Positions 32,120 to 43,998 of a DNA stretch of 64,000 bases are shown here, piece after piece; the first letter of the stretch is position 1, and the number at the start of each line of letters is the position of its first letter. Origin of the DNA: Gonatopus flavifemur (Eukaryota > Arthropoda > Insecta > Hymenoptera > Dryinidae); assembly GCA_018340375.1 (NCBI GenBank), contig JAFFJZ010000003.1:51181006-51245005 (forward strand), in the 5' to 3' direction. A program made the translations under genes and the position numbers. The notes below the pieces were generated by a model, which searched no databases, was not told where the DNA came from, and saw only the letters and a program-made list of their open reading frames with translations.

Positions 32120-32293
32120 TACTAGCATCGAGACGCTAGCCAAATCGTTCCTGTAAGATTTCTTGAAAATACTTAAATATTTTAGAGTAGTCTTGTACGG
32201 AGGATTTGTTAACTCACCGACGCTGGTATCTCTTCAAACATGTTTATAAGTGCTTTGCACTACCCTGATAGAAGATTCCCATTAAATGGTATA

Positions 32294-32348
32294 GGAGCCT
32301 TCCGAAGTAGCTGATCGGATCATCTGGTCAACTACTTCGGAAGGCTCC
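32294..32348. mobile_element. 55-bp palindromic micro-insertion, copy 2
   Basis: GGAGCCTTCCGAAGTAG faces ctacttcggaaggctcc. Flanked by ATA (or ATAG) on both sides. Very similar to 31456-31510 but in unrelated surroundings, so it moved independently. Confidence 0.7.
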
Positions 32349-32515
32349 ATAGGCAACTTAAGGAGTTCAAGATTATTAGGAGCTTCTTCCTACAATCAAA
32401 ATTTACGAATACTTGAAATACATGTTAGATTCTTGTACTATAGGCCTATTGAAGTGAATTAATAAAAAATCAGAATGTAGAATATGAATTTTAATGCATT
32501 TGTCTTATATTCTAG

Positions 32516-32875
32516 ATGCTACAATGTTTATTTCGAATATGAATATCATTCCTTTGTTCGATCCTCCTCACTTAATGAAAGGAATGAGAAATAATTTATT
32601 GACCAAAGATTTGGAAATAGATATATCACAGGGATGGCATGAGAAATTTGAAGATTACACAAAACGAGTACTAGAGCGAAAATTTGCGTCATGGAGTATT
32701 GTGAAATTAGCGTACTATATGGATGTCCACTCACATAAATACGCAAGGCAATTGAAAAAAATTACCGAGGCTCATATCGTCCCAGAAAAAATGCACAAAA
32801 TGCGTGTGAAACACGCTGTCCAAGTTTTCAGCAACAGTTTGGCCGGATGTATACAATTCAATGCTGAATATAGAG
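32516..32875 (+). CDS. P-like transposase exon: GTP-binding insertion region
   Basis: 360 nt, acceptor tattctag, donor GTACGA, phase kept. It encodes FDPPHLMKGMRNNL, matching the D.PH..K..RN block of P-element transposases, followed by a helical segment with HAVQVFSNSLA. In P element this region belongs to the inserted GTP-binding domain within the RNase H fold. Confidence 0.75.
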
Positions 32876-33505
32876 GTACGATGAATTATTCGTATTATTA
32901 TATTTAATGTTTCTCGAATTGAATGGCCGGATCGAGTAATCGGTTATGCGCGTGATGCTTCGTTTAATGCACCTAAACGTAGGCAATCTCCGCTAATCGC
33001 GTTTGAGGGTTTTTATGAATAAAAATATCGAGAAATTTTCGAGACTAAAAAAATTTCCAGCGGGAAATTTCCCACACAACACAGAGAACTGTATAAAATT
33101 TCATAAAGAGGAAAGTGTTTTGAATCTCACATCAGAATGTTTAATCAAGAAGATCTGTGACTGAGCTCATACGGAACTCCTAAGAGTCGAATTTTGACGT
33201 ATTTCAGAGATGAACATTTAATGTCGATGAAACAACTTCAGTATGTCATATTTCTGTTGTAGACCTGTTTTAGAAATCTTTTGGAGATCTTATTGCAGAA
33301 TGCAGAAATATTACCGTTTTCATTGAATTTGCGATAATTTTCAACTTACAATATAAAAGTGGCTAAAAATTTGCCAAATGATTGTTCAGTATATTTGCAA
33401 CAACTTTCCTGCTGGAAGGTTTTTTAGTCCCGAAAATTTCTCACTGCTTAATCATAAAAACCCTTGAACACGATCAGTGGCGATTGCCTACGATAAACGA
33501 TACTA

Positions 33506-33786
33506 CCCAGACAGCAAGAATGATCCGTTTGAATTCTTTAAGACTTCTCAAAGAATTTTTGAACAGTCCCCGTTATGACAGTGAAAATGAATTGAATATG
33601 AATTCAATCGATTCAAAATGAATATATATTGAATGCCTGAAGAATTCTTGATGAACTCGCAATATGAATTCTTCCTGAACACTGAGTTATTCATCTAGAA
33701 TTCAATTTTAATTCAAAGTATTCATAATGAATTCTTGTTTACTGTCATAACGGGAGCTCTTCGTAGGGACTATTTTGCTGTATGGG
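33506..33786. mobile_element. MITE of the CCCAGACAGCA end family (empty-site relative)
   Basis: 281 bp starting CCCAGACAGCAAGAATG and ending attttgctgtatggg, with TA on both sides. Lacks the 55-bp palindrome found in 31276-31614. Confidence 0.75.
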
Positions 33787-33818
33787 TATATACGGATCTG
33801 ATTTGGCTCATGAATTAT

Positions 33819-33926
33819 CCCACACAGCACAGGAGTTCAAAAAGAATTTTTGAGAATTCACATTGAATTCTTCAAGCCCCAATTGAGTTCTTCATGAACT
33901 CTTTCTCAACTGGTGTGCTATGTGGG
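33819..33926. mobile_element. Short MITE of the CCCACACAGCA end family
   Basis: 108 bp starting CCCACACAGCACAGGAG and ending ggtgtgctatgtggg, with AT on both flanks. The interior is rich in gaattc and gagttc. Confidence 0.65.
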
Positions 33927-34509
33927 ATCAGCTCTACTTCAAAAACTGTTCTTACTTTCTGACATTTCTGATGCATAGTATTTGTATAATTGTATCATAT
34001 ATTGTGCTATATATCTGCAATTCAAGTATTACCAAATCCACCACTGAATCCAATCTCGTGAATGATTTTCCACAAATTAAAATATATGATTTGAATTCTA
34101 ATGACCTCAGACAAGACAAAAAACTCTCAACTTTAGGACTTGAAATAGAATGTGTTTAAAAAATGTGATTTAATTCATACTATCCACATAAACTTCATCA
34201 TTAACATATCCCTACTGGTATCGAAAGGAAAATATATTCCCATGACATGTGTGATAAAAGTGTATGGGAGTTCCAATGGCGTGTTTAAAGAAAATTCAAA
34301 TTAAATATAGGACCGGGAATTTCAGGGATGTCAATACATTAAGATGAATGCTTTTGAATGAAGTATACTGTTCAAAAATCATGCTAAGGAGTTTGATGTA
34401 GAATGAATTCACATTTGATAGTATATACTTATTGTTTTCCTGAAATGATTCATTTCAATAGGATCAAATTTCACTTTGAATTGATACTGTGATTTTTACT
34501 TTTTTACAC

Positions 34510-34692
34510 ACCCTGCTAAAACTGCCAGTTGTAAACGTATTCGATTTTGATACGTTCCCCTAAGTTTCAATACGTTGGAATGCGGTTTCGTTCCCATGTT
34601 GGAATTTCTGGATGAAAACGTATTGAAATTGGACCAGTCTTCATATGTTTCCATATGTTTGAATGCGGTTTCTCTCCACGTTCTAACAGGGT
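34510..34692. mobile_element. MITE-like repeat with ACCCTGYTA ends
   Basis: The left end accctgctaaaac is mirrored by gttctaacagggt. The interior has repeats of aatgcggtttc and atacgtt words. Related in its ends to 18111-18160. Target duplication unclear. Confidence 0.5.
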
Positions 34693-34813
34693 CGTCACTT
34701 GAAAGTCCATAGTTTCTGTATGTGAATAAAAATTAGCCATTCTGAGTGCGTTGATTTGATGGATAGAGGCAATTAAAAAATTTTCGTCTTATTGATATAA
34801 TTCATTATTCCAG

Positions 34814-35862
34814 GATATATAGAAACAAGAATCGGCCCAATGGAAATGCCATCTGAAGGCAGGGTAACTGCAGAAGTTTTAAATTTTTTTGATAACTTAA
34901 TGGACAGTGTCAGCAGACATACTATTTCGTCTGAAGCTCCCTATCGTGTTGCTATTAGCGATAATAGCATACACCATAATTTTTGGTATGAGGCGAAAAC
35001 GATATTGCAAAAAATGAGGTTTGTGCATCCAACTACAAAGCAACCTACCCAACCTGTTCCATCTTTGAAAAACTGGGTCACTACAATCAATGGTTTCGAA
35101 AAACTATGGAAAATTGTTGAAGAGAGAGGCTTCAAGTATCTGTTGCCGCGTTATGTGAATCAGGATCCACTTGAAAATCTGTTTGGGCAAATACGCAGCC
35201 ACGGTTTTCGGAACAATAGTCCAACATGTTGGCAATTCGGTCATTCCTTTAAGATTTTATTTTTACACAAAATGTTTCGAAAGGAAATTGCGAAGAAACC
35301 TGTGTGGGAGATATGCTCTTCACATTATGAGACTTTCTGCAACCCCATAACGATCCTGTGGTTCTGGAGAATGAATCTTGTGTTGGTGATGGGGATGAAA
35401 GGCACACTGCGAACATTAAGAAACCACAAAAGAACACATGCAAGAAAAAGATCGACGATATAACTCGTTTAAGTGATGAGGTTTTAAAATTGGCACCTGA
35501 TGAAAGTTGTTGGGAATGTAAATTCAGTTTCTTGAAGCCCAAACATATCGCTCATAAGCAATCTTTTTTCGAAGATGTGCACGCGCAAATTCATCAAATG
35601 CTGCCAAAGATTATGGATCAAGTAGGTCATGAATTCAAAGTAAAAGAGGCTCTGAAGAAGTTCTTGGTGTTTTTGTGGCAAACATCAGAAAGTTTTGCAT
35701 AAAATAGTGGTGGACCAAATCGTCCATTCTTATCTATTGGAGTGGTGCACAAATATTAATAGACAATTGACTGGCAAAGAATGCAATTTAAAAAAGACCA
35801 GCAACCTATTCAAAGCGGCTTCTAATAAATATAATGAAAGCAAGAGGAAGATCCACCGTGAC
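34814..35862 (+). CDS. P-like transposase exon: end of catalytic core and tail, with two frameshifts
   Basis: 1049 nt, acceptor attccag, donor GTGAGT. It contains YVNQDPLENLFGQIRSHG, matching the NQD.LEN.FG block with the last catalytic acid of P-element transposases. Frame is lost at about 35344, where one C seems missing after the codons for CNP. The next roughly 320 bp are open in another frame (starting HNDPVVLENESC). The original frame resumes near 35667 with CFCGKHQKVLHK. The two shifts compensate each other in length. Read as it stands, translation would stop at 35461-35463. Confidence 0.7.
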
Positions 35863-36506
35863 GTGAGTTACATTCATATACTATCAATGAAAATGAACGA
35901 AATGGATATATGAATGCCTGCAAAAATTCAATTCATTTGTATGAAGTTCGTAACCATCCTTCTTCCTTGAAGGCTTTCTCTTTGACTATGATTGACTTTT
36001 GATTGGATTTAATCAAGTTAGAATAATATATAATCAAAGTGTTCTGATACCGGTATCCGCGTTTTACCGATTATGACCATAATTAGATTTGAAGTAGTAG
36101 CATTCAATACTGTGTAAAAAAAGGCACCTTTTTCGTGCAAACGTAGATCTTTTCGGTCCAGCTAAGTTTTTATATCTTTCAAGTGGTTCAAAAAATCTGT
36201 TGAAATTCTTGTACATGTCTCGAAATTTGTAAAACTAATGCATATAATTGATTTTTTTCGAAATTGTGGTTCAGTACTAATTATCGATGTACGAAGTAGT
36301 CTAAACACATTATGAGACAAGTAAAACTGAATACAGGATTTCTTTTCATTCAAAACAATACGACTCATGTCTTTCACATGTGACCCTAGTGCACGAGTTT
36401 TATTGAAAGTTCCAAGACATTGTAAAATCCATTTTTACCATACTTCAATTCAGTTAATTTTACGGATACGTGAATTCTGATATACAGTTTCATAATTCAT
36501 TTTCAG

Positions 36507-36536
36507 CCCATGGAGCAGGAGTTATCTATTGGATAA
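36507..36536 (+). CDS. Possible terminal exon of the P-like transposase
   Basis: Acceptor cattttcag followed in the right phase by PMEQELSIG and TAA. Short, so support is limited to splice site, phase and the stop. Confidence 0.4.
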   Translation, partial: PMEQELSIG

Positions 36537-37282
36537 AAAAACATGCACCTCAAAAGAGGTCTATTTCCGATAATAAGTACGTCATTCGTTACAAGCCTGA
36601 AAATGTAACAGGCTACCATTACCAGTTACTTTCTATACAAGGTGTTTCATGATTCACTGAAAATACTTCTTCAGAGGCGTTATTCCGCAGCCAAAATGCA
36701 ATAATTTTCCGTTTGGAAATAGTACATTACGATACGAGTGCGCAAAGTAGGTCGTTCCCGCACGAGCGAAGCGAGTTACTTTACCTCATACAGGGTATCC
36801 AAAAGTTACTTTATCCCATAAAATCTCAGACACTGTTTCGAACACACATGTTAGACCTCACGGAAACTGATGAAGAAATTGGAATTACGTTGAAGATATT
36901 CGTCCTCAATTGCTCAATTGGAATGTTGCTGAAGTTTGAATCGTTTATTGAAACGAATTAGTAATCGAACAACAAAATACTCAACTGTTAAAGACCCAAA
37001 ATTTTGCAGTACTTTTTGAAACGATGTTTTCAATTCCAAAGAGTTAATTCGAAAAGTTGAATAACGATCATTCAACAGATTTTGTGGGTTTGAATTTTCG
37101 TTTCGTTTCTGTAAAAGATCCAAACTTCAGCAACATCAATTGGAATATTATACGTACTCATGAAATATATAGAATACCAAATCTGAAATTGATTCTTCCA
37201 TTTATTATTATAAAAAAATATGAACATGAATCATATATATATATGTATATACATATTTTAAGTATATATATTCATATATATA
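36537..37282. other. No gene recognised
   Basis: Contains a short cgagcgaagcgag motif (36767-36780 region) of the kind often seen in dispersed insect repeats. It ends in TA-rich microsatellite DNA that is the target of the next element. Confidence 0.45.
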
Positions 37283-39314
37283 CAGGGTGGGGCATTTAAA
37301 GTGTCGCGGGCGTTTTTTCCAAAAATAAAATGAGATACGAGAAAATTTTTCCGACAAAAATTGTAGGGTATCGAGGGGGACATCCGATGGTGGCCTTGGC
37401 TTTGACCTCAAATCTCATCTTCAAGGGCATTCTGAGGTCAACTCTTGTTTTTTAAATAGCATCTCATATTTTTTACTGCAGATTTGGATTCTAGGTCAAA
37501 AACCAAGAAACTTTTGTCTGAACCATTTTCCTGAAATCCGCAAAGATGGCGCTCTAATCGATATTGTTCCATACTGAATCTGACATTAGAATAACTCGAA
37601 AACGAAGGGTCTTGGAGGAGAATGTTTCGGACAAAAGTTGTCTGATTCCAAGGGGGACCCCTTGAACTGAAACGGAGGTGATGGGGTATAACAGACAAAA
37701 CACAACACATTTCAATCGTCTACATCACTTGGATAATTTTAATGCAGTAGATGCTCAAAATGATGGCGTTCGACTTCAATACACATTTCAAAACGTTTTA
37801 CAAAAGATTGCTGAACTCGTGCTAAAATATCTTGATTGATGCTCGCGCATGCATTGATGATTCGTTGACGCATATTCTCAGGTGTAGTCGGTGCTTGTTG
37901 ATAAACTGTATCTTTCATGTATCCCCATAAAAAAAAATCTGGAGAAGTAAGATCCGGAGAACGGGCAGGCCAATGAACTGGTCCACGACGTCCTATCCAT
38001 CGTCCAGGATAATCTCTGTCCAATATTTCTCGAGCTGTGACTGCATAATGGGATGGACAACCATCGTGTTGATACCACATATTCAATCGTTCCTGAATAG
38101 GTATGTCTTCAAGTAATGTTGGAAGTACTTGATCTAAGAAATGTCTGTACTTCTCTCCATTTAGCGTATCTGCAATGAAGTACGGTCCAATCACTCGAGA
38201 TCGAAAAATACCACACCAAACATTCACAGCCCATTGTCTTTGATGCTCTACTTGACGTAACCATCTTGGATTTTCTGTCGCCCAGTAATGCATATTATGT
38301 CGATTTACTTGACCATGATTGGTGAACGTCGACTCATCAGAAAATAATATGTTGATGAAGTTGTTATTGTGCATTTGCGCTAGACCCCGTCGACAAAACT
38401 GTACACGATTTTCGAAATCATCACCGTGAAGGTCTTGATGCAAACAAATGTGATACGGATGGAATTTGTGACGTTTCAGTATTCGAAGAACACTTCTTCG
38501 AGAAATTCCCGAATGGAGTTCAATTTCACGAGAGCTCACGTGTGGATTATTGGCTACTGCAGCTAGTACATCAACTTCCGCATTTTCTCCGCTAACAGTT
38601 CTCATTCGATGTCGTTTTTCCCTTGTAACACTTCCCGTTTCTGAGAATAATTTTGTAATGCGTTGAAAATACCTAATGGATGGCGTTGTTCTTTCAGGAA
38701 ATCGTTCTGCATACAAGTCATATGCTTGTCTGGGGTTCTTATGCACTTCACCGTAAATGTAGATCATATCGATCTTTTCAGAAACCGTGTATCGGATATC
38801 CATGATTTTCAATTTGTCATAAACCAAGTAATAATCAAATGTAACTGACAAACTGACTTTCAAAATCGTGAATTCACACTGAACCCCGTCGTTTGTTTAC
38901 ATCGCGTGAGCTCTGAATGGTGGTAATGTAGACGATTGAAATGTGTTGTGTATTGACAACTTTTGTACGAAACATTCTTTTGCAAGACCCTTCGTTTTCG
39001 AGTTATTCGAATGTCAGATTCAAAATGGAACAATATCGATTAGAGCGCCATCTTTGCGGATTTCAGGAAAATGGTTCAGACAAAAGTTTCTTGGTTTTTG
39101 ACCTAGAATCCAAATCTGCAGTAAAAAATATGAGATGCTATTTAAAAAACAAGAGTTGATCTCAGAATGCCCTTGAAGATGAGATTTGAGGTCAAAGCCA
39201 AGGCCACCATCGGATGTCCCCTTCGGTACCCTACAACTTTCGTCCGAAAAAGTTTCTCGTATCTCACTTTATTTTTGGAAAAAACGCCCGCGACACTTCA
39301 AATGCCCCACCCTG
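37283..39314 (-). mobile_element. DD41D mariner-like element with long terminal inverted repeats
   Basis: 2032 bp, starting CAGGGTGGGGCATTTAAAG and ending with its complement, with TA on both sides, inserted in TA-rich DNA. Terminal repeats are about 446 bp (37283-37728) and 392 bp (38923-39314). The right arm lacks a block of about 55 bp present in the left. One open transposase frame lies between them. Probably autonomous. Confidence 0.9.
37739..38803 (-). CDS. Transposase, Tc1/mariner superfamily, DD41D type
   Basis: 354 residues from the first ATG. The frame is open 20 codons further upstream without ATG. An N-terminal HTH (DUF4817-like, with NPRQAYDLYAERFP) is followed by a second HTH around SSREIELHSGISRRSVLRIL. 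The DDE/D core follows: FSDESTF, then YQHDGCPSHYA, then SPDLTSPDFFLWG. Counting between the second and third catalytic Asp gives 41 residues. No stop or frameshift. It should cut and paste the surrounding element at TA sites. The codon for the last residue lies at the border of the left terminal repeat. Confidence 0.92.
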   Translation of the reverse strand: MDIRYTVSEKIDMIYIYGEVHKNPRQAYDLYAERFPERTTPSIRYFQRITKLFSETGSVTREKRHRMRTVSGENAEVDVLAAVANNPHVSSREIELHSGISRRSVLRILKRHKFHPYHICLHQDLHGDDFENRVQFCRRGLAQMHNNNFINILFSDESTFTNHGQVNRHNMHYWATENPRWLRQVEHQRQWAVNVWCGIFRSRVIGPYFIADTLNGEKYRHFLDQVLPTLLEDIPIQERLNMWYQHDGCPSHYAVTAREILDRDYPGRWIGRRGPVHWPARSPDLTSPDFFLWGYMKDTVYQQAPTTPENMRQRIINACASINQDILARVQQSFVKRFEMCIEVERHHFEHLLH

Positions 39315-39344
39315 TATATATATATATATACATATGAATATATA

Positions 39345-41196
39345 CAGGGTGATTCAAAATTCCCGCACTCTTTTTTGGGAGTAGATTTCTGATGAAATTC
39401 TAGAACGATTTGTCCTTTTGCACAATGCTCTCCGACGCACAATTTCCGAGATATAATTAATTAAAGTTGTCTAATTATGAGGTGGATCCATCGGTCATTC
39501 AGGAGCGTCATAACAGAACAAGAGAGGAAGGTGCTTGCAGAGGGCGCTCATACGATCAGCTGATCGGTATAATCGATACGATTTACCAGCATACAAATTG
39601 GTAAATTTTCTATGTAGAACGATTGAATTCGTCGACACTGTGGGAAAATTGATTATTGTCATGAATTCTTATCACGATATGCTGTAGGTGAAAGTTGTAA
39701 TTTCAGTAATGATTTTTATTACGCAGACAAATGTAAAATAGTGTTATTTCGTGGGGATAGGCATTCAAGTGGGAGAAAAAAGTATAACTACTCGTTTTCA
39801 ATCAGAATTTTCATGTAAAGAAGAAAACATGAGAATTCTCATTCATCCGATACCCAATTTGAACGGTTTGATTAGTAAGTTTAACACAAGAGATTGGATT
39901 CCGAATCATGTATTCTGATTGGTGGAGAATCAATGTATGTTAGATCAATCCTCGGCCGTTTCAAATGATTCTTCTGAAGAATGTGTTTTCGACTTATCCT
40001 AACCACAACATTGAACAATGATGAATTCATTCGAATTCACCCTTTTTACATCATTCGATGATTATAAAGGGTTTATCGAACGTTAATAACTTACTTGAGA
40101 TCACTCAAGATCATTCATGTTTAAATCAAAATCTAATTCAAATGTGTGCAAGTTCGAGCGCGTTTCTACATTTAGAAAATGTATTCGTCCTAAAAAGGAC
40201 GGATTTGGTTAATCTTCAAAGACAATTCTTTGTCCATTTGAAATAACAATATGCCCTTTGAAGTCATATGTGCTCTAAATGAAACTGTTTCGAGCTGTCA
40301 CCTGATTGGTTGATTCGTATCACGAATGGTTGATTTAACCTAAACAAACCGTATGTGATTACAATGTCAATCAAGTGCAATGATTGGGTCGTATACGATG
40401 TCACACCTTGTATTTTCGTCAAAATTGATGGATTCTGCAATTTGAAGTAAGTTATTAACGTTCGATAAACCCTTTATAATCATCGAATGATGTAAAAAGG
40501 GTGAATTCGAATGAATTCATCATTGTTCAATGTTGTGGTTAGGATAAGTCGAAAACACATTCTTCAGAAGAATCATTTGAAACGGCCGAGGATTGATCTA
40601 ACATACATTGATTCTCGACCAATCAGAATACAGGATTCGGAATCCAATCTCTTGTGTTAAACTTACTAATCAAACCGTTCAAATTGGGTATCGGATGAAT
40701 GAGAATTCTCATGTTTTCTTCTTTACATGAAAATTCTGATTGAAAACGAGTAGTTATACTTTTTTCTCCCACTTGAATGCCTATCCCTACGAAATAACAC
40801 TATTTTACATTTGTCTGCGTAATAAAAATCATTAATGAAATTACAACTTTCACCTACAGCATATCGTGATAAGAATTCATGACAATAATCAATTTTTCCA
40901 CAGTGTCGACGAATTCAATCGTTCTACATAGAAAATTTACCAATTTGTATGCTGGTAAATCGTATCGATTATACCGATCAGCTGATCGTATGAGCGCCCT
41001 CTGCAAGTACCTTCCTCTCTTGTTCTGTTATGACGCTCCTGAATGACCGATGGATCGACCTCATAATTAGTCAACTTTAATTAATGATATCTCGGAAATT
41101 ATGCGTCGGAGAGCATTGTGCAAATGGACAAATCGTTTTAGAATTTCATCAGGAATCTACTCCCAAAAAAGAGTGCGGGAATTTTGAATCACCCTA
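39345..41196. mobile_element. 1.85-kb hairpin element (CAGGGTGATTCAAAATTCC ends)
   Basis: Arms of 752 bp (39345-40096 and 40445-41196) are close inverted copies around a 348-bp loop. The left end is CAGGGTGATTC after TA. The right end is gaatcaccct followed by ATA, one base off a perfect match. No coding frame. Ends and TA target suggest mobilisation by a mariner-type transposase. It lies 30 bp from the DD41D element. Confidence 0.85.
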
Positions 41197-41233
41197 TATA
41201 CTTCAAATTGTTGTTCAATAAGGATATATAAAC

Positions 41234-41599
41234 AACTAATAAAATACAAAAATTTCAAAATATTTGTTAAAAAGAATGCCATACGTGGTTTTCTGCCTTC
41301 CTTTTCCATCAAGTCCTCGGAACTTTTGTATTTTGTCAGTTTTTCATGAAATCCTTGGGTAAAAACGTACAAAATTCATGTGGAATGAAAAATTCACATT
41401 TCATATTATATATTTATATATATGTAATGTGAAATGTGAATTTTTCATTCCACATGAATTTTGTACGTTTTTACCCAAGGATTTCATGAAAAACTGACAA
41501 AATACAAAAGTTCCGAGGACTTGATGGAAAAGGAAGGCAGAAAACCACGTATGGCATTCTTTTTAACAAATATTTCGAAATTTTTGCATTTTATTAGTT
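41234..41599. repeat. Near-perfect 366-bp palindrome
   Basis: Arms of about 170 bp meet at a short AT loop near 41416. The two open frames of about 70 codons at each side are mirror images of the same sequence. Directly adjacent to the hairpin element. Confidence 0.85.
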
Positions 41600-41747
41600 T
41601 TTTTATACATCATAATTGAACATCAATTTTAAATATTCCGGGCAATATTTTCACGTGGCCGCCATATTGATTTTTAGTTCCCATGTAAATGAATTCAGTG
41701 GGAGGGCGTGCAAATACGGAGTTTTATTATTCGTTATAGTTACACAT

Positions 41748-41920
41748 GGTAGGGGGTCTTTTTGCCGAAAATGTTTTTCGCCAAATACACTGTAATTTGA
41801 CAATCGATAGTCACCTCTAGAAATTACTAGGAGATTTCATAGTGATCTCTAGAAGTGACTAGCGATTGTCGAATTAAGTTTATTCGGCGAAAAACTTTTT
41901 CGGCAAAAAGACCCCCTACC
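41748..41920. mobile_element. MULE-like MITE with 9-bp target duplication
   Basis: 173 bp starting GGTAGGGGGTCTTTTTGCC and ending with its complement. GTTACACAT precedes and follows it (41739-41747 and 41921-41929). A 9-bp duplication points to Mutator/MULE-type mobilisation. Confidence 0.85.
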
Positions 41921-41929
41921 GTTACACAT

Positions 41930-43614
41930 CCCTGAATCTGTTTTCGTTCCGTTCTGTCCACCTCGACAAGAGACAAGACAACGAATTTTGTCGTACTAGA
42001 TAATCTGCAGAATTAGGAAATATGCGTAAGATGTTGATTAATTACTTTGCTGATTCATAAAAAATGAGAAATTAGTTATTTAATGCGAGAATTATGTCAT
42101 GAAACACAATCTTTTGTGATGATATAATGCGAAATTGACATTGAATCAGTTCCTCACCTCACTGAAGCGATAATATTCTGATGTCTCACCTATTGAAAAT
42201 TACAGTGTCATATCGAAACGAAACAAAAATGTAAATGCAATGTTAATAATATATTGTACTTACCCGAAGCTTTCCGTACTTTGCTTTCGATCAATGATCA
42301 AATGCTGCGGTTGAGGCGGTTTCAATTATTTTATTAACTTGATTCTGTTCGAACCTGCAAATTCACTACAGTTTGTTCAACGTCACAATACCGAATAGTG
42401 TCTTTCCGGGATTAGGCATTCTTACGAATGCTCATGTAGAATTGGTTGATTCCGTTGGATTTCAGATCTTTCTGACAACTTCGATTTACAGAGGGCGTGC
42501 TCAAACAGCGGGATTTTCAAAACACGCGTATTTTTTGAACTTACTATCGCTAAGTTCGTATCGCTAAAATTATCGCGATAATTGAGGTTATTCATAACCT
42601 CAATTATCATAACGATTATTCATAACCTCAATTTTGGTTTGAATTTCAATTTCGGAGTATGGATGGAAATTCCTATTGATTATTATAACTGAGTGAACCG
42701 ATTGAACTCCATTCCGATGAAAAAGTGTGGTTTCGGGTTGTAATTCCTATTTGAATCAGCAATACGCAAATTGCGGATAATTATATATTATGATGTTAAA
42801 TGAACGATCTCAGTTTCACAGTGCCGTCATCACAGTTTTTCCAAATGAGAAAATTAAAAACAAATGTTCAACAAATTTGAACAAAATTCTTTCACATTGA
42901 AGTTATTATATCAGTATTTTGAAGTGGTTCAAAGTTTTGTAGTATATATCAATTGACAACGAGTTATTGGTCAATTTTCGGTCATTCTCAAACCAAAGTC
43001 ATTGTTCAATAGTTGCCAAAATATGGGTCACGTTATTTCACAGCTGATGGCAGCACCTGTGCCCATGCCATTGATCGAAGATTGCCCTGCAATTGGGAAA
43101 TCCATCAGTCCACTGAAATTGATCGATTATTGGTCGCCAATGCGGACACAAAAATGGACAATTATTGATCAATCCCACCCAATCTCATTGGATAATAATT
43201 AACCAGTTATTTATCAGCTTTGGTTAGCTGGGTAGTCGAATGTTTCAGTAATCTATAGACAAATAAATATGGCAGGTTACGAAAGGGTGAACAAATATTA
43301 TTTTCTAATGAAACTAAATTCCTCAACAGATTCATTTGAAGGAGGTAATTACATCTAACCTTTTAAAATTTTTCTAATACGAAATTGTTGAATTCGAATA
43401 CAAATACTTTCTGTTCATTTGAAACTCCAAATTTCAGAAAATTAATTACAAGTTTCTGTTACATCATTTTATGAAACCGAAGGAAATGTTCAGAACAAGG
43501 ATCATTCAACACCTGCTACAAAAAGTGATGTATGTTTTAATACTTACCGCAATCTGAGGAGTAGGAGAGGTTGAGCTCATTTCTCATTGTTAAATTATTC
43601 AAATAATTTCAATT
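41930..43614. other. No gene recognised
   Basis: AT-rich. Small palindromes near 42570-42640 (attgaggttattcataacctcaat). Short open stretches (42373-42567, 43002-43202) have no recognisable domain or splice context. Confidence 0.45.
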
Positions 43615-43998
43615 CCCAGACAGCACTGTAGGTGCTCGGAATGCTTCAGAAACGTGCCCGTGGTTTCGCGACCTGTGATTCCAACAATTACGTTTCTAAA
43701 ACATTTTTGAAACTTACATTGCCAAAACATTTATATGATTCATGAAAATTTCCCATTTCATTGCTAACCTACGCCAACCTACAAATCATTCATATTCAAA
43801 GTTTAATACATGACTAATATATCAGAAAATAGTGAAACCATACTGTTTCTCACATAATCAACTGATCCTCACTGCACAACATGAAAAATCATGAAAATAC
43901 ACATATTATAGAGAGTAAAACAAAGATATTAAAAAGCGCTTTGAAGTCGAACTATTTTCCATTGAATCCAGCACTTCATAAGCCTATACGTGTAATTT

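Larger units (their letters stand above)
26299..36536 (+). pseudogene. P-element/THAP9-like transposase gene, nearly intact multi-exon
   Basis: Nine plausible exons on the plus strand: 26299-26536, 26672-26797, 27157-27309, 27603-27671, 28265-28614, 30289-30883, 32516-32875, 34814-35862 and 36507-36536. All junctions have AG and GT, and all phases join. The order is the second half of a THAP zinc domain, a linker of short exons, a coiled coil, an RNase H-like core, the GTP-binding insertion, the core end with NQDPLENLFGQIR, and a tail. This is the P-element/THAP9 arrangement. A DNA-binding transposase role is known for the family. The first THAP exon was not found. Two compensating indels in the last large exon put about 320 bp out of frame, so as read the gene is a pseudogene, unless the shifts are assembly errors. 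No terminal inverted repeats were identified. Confidence 0.75.
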
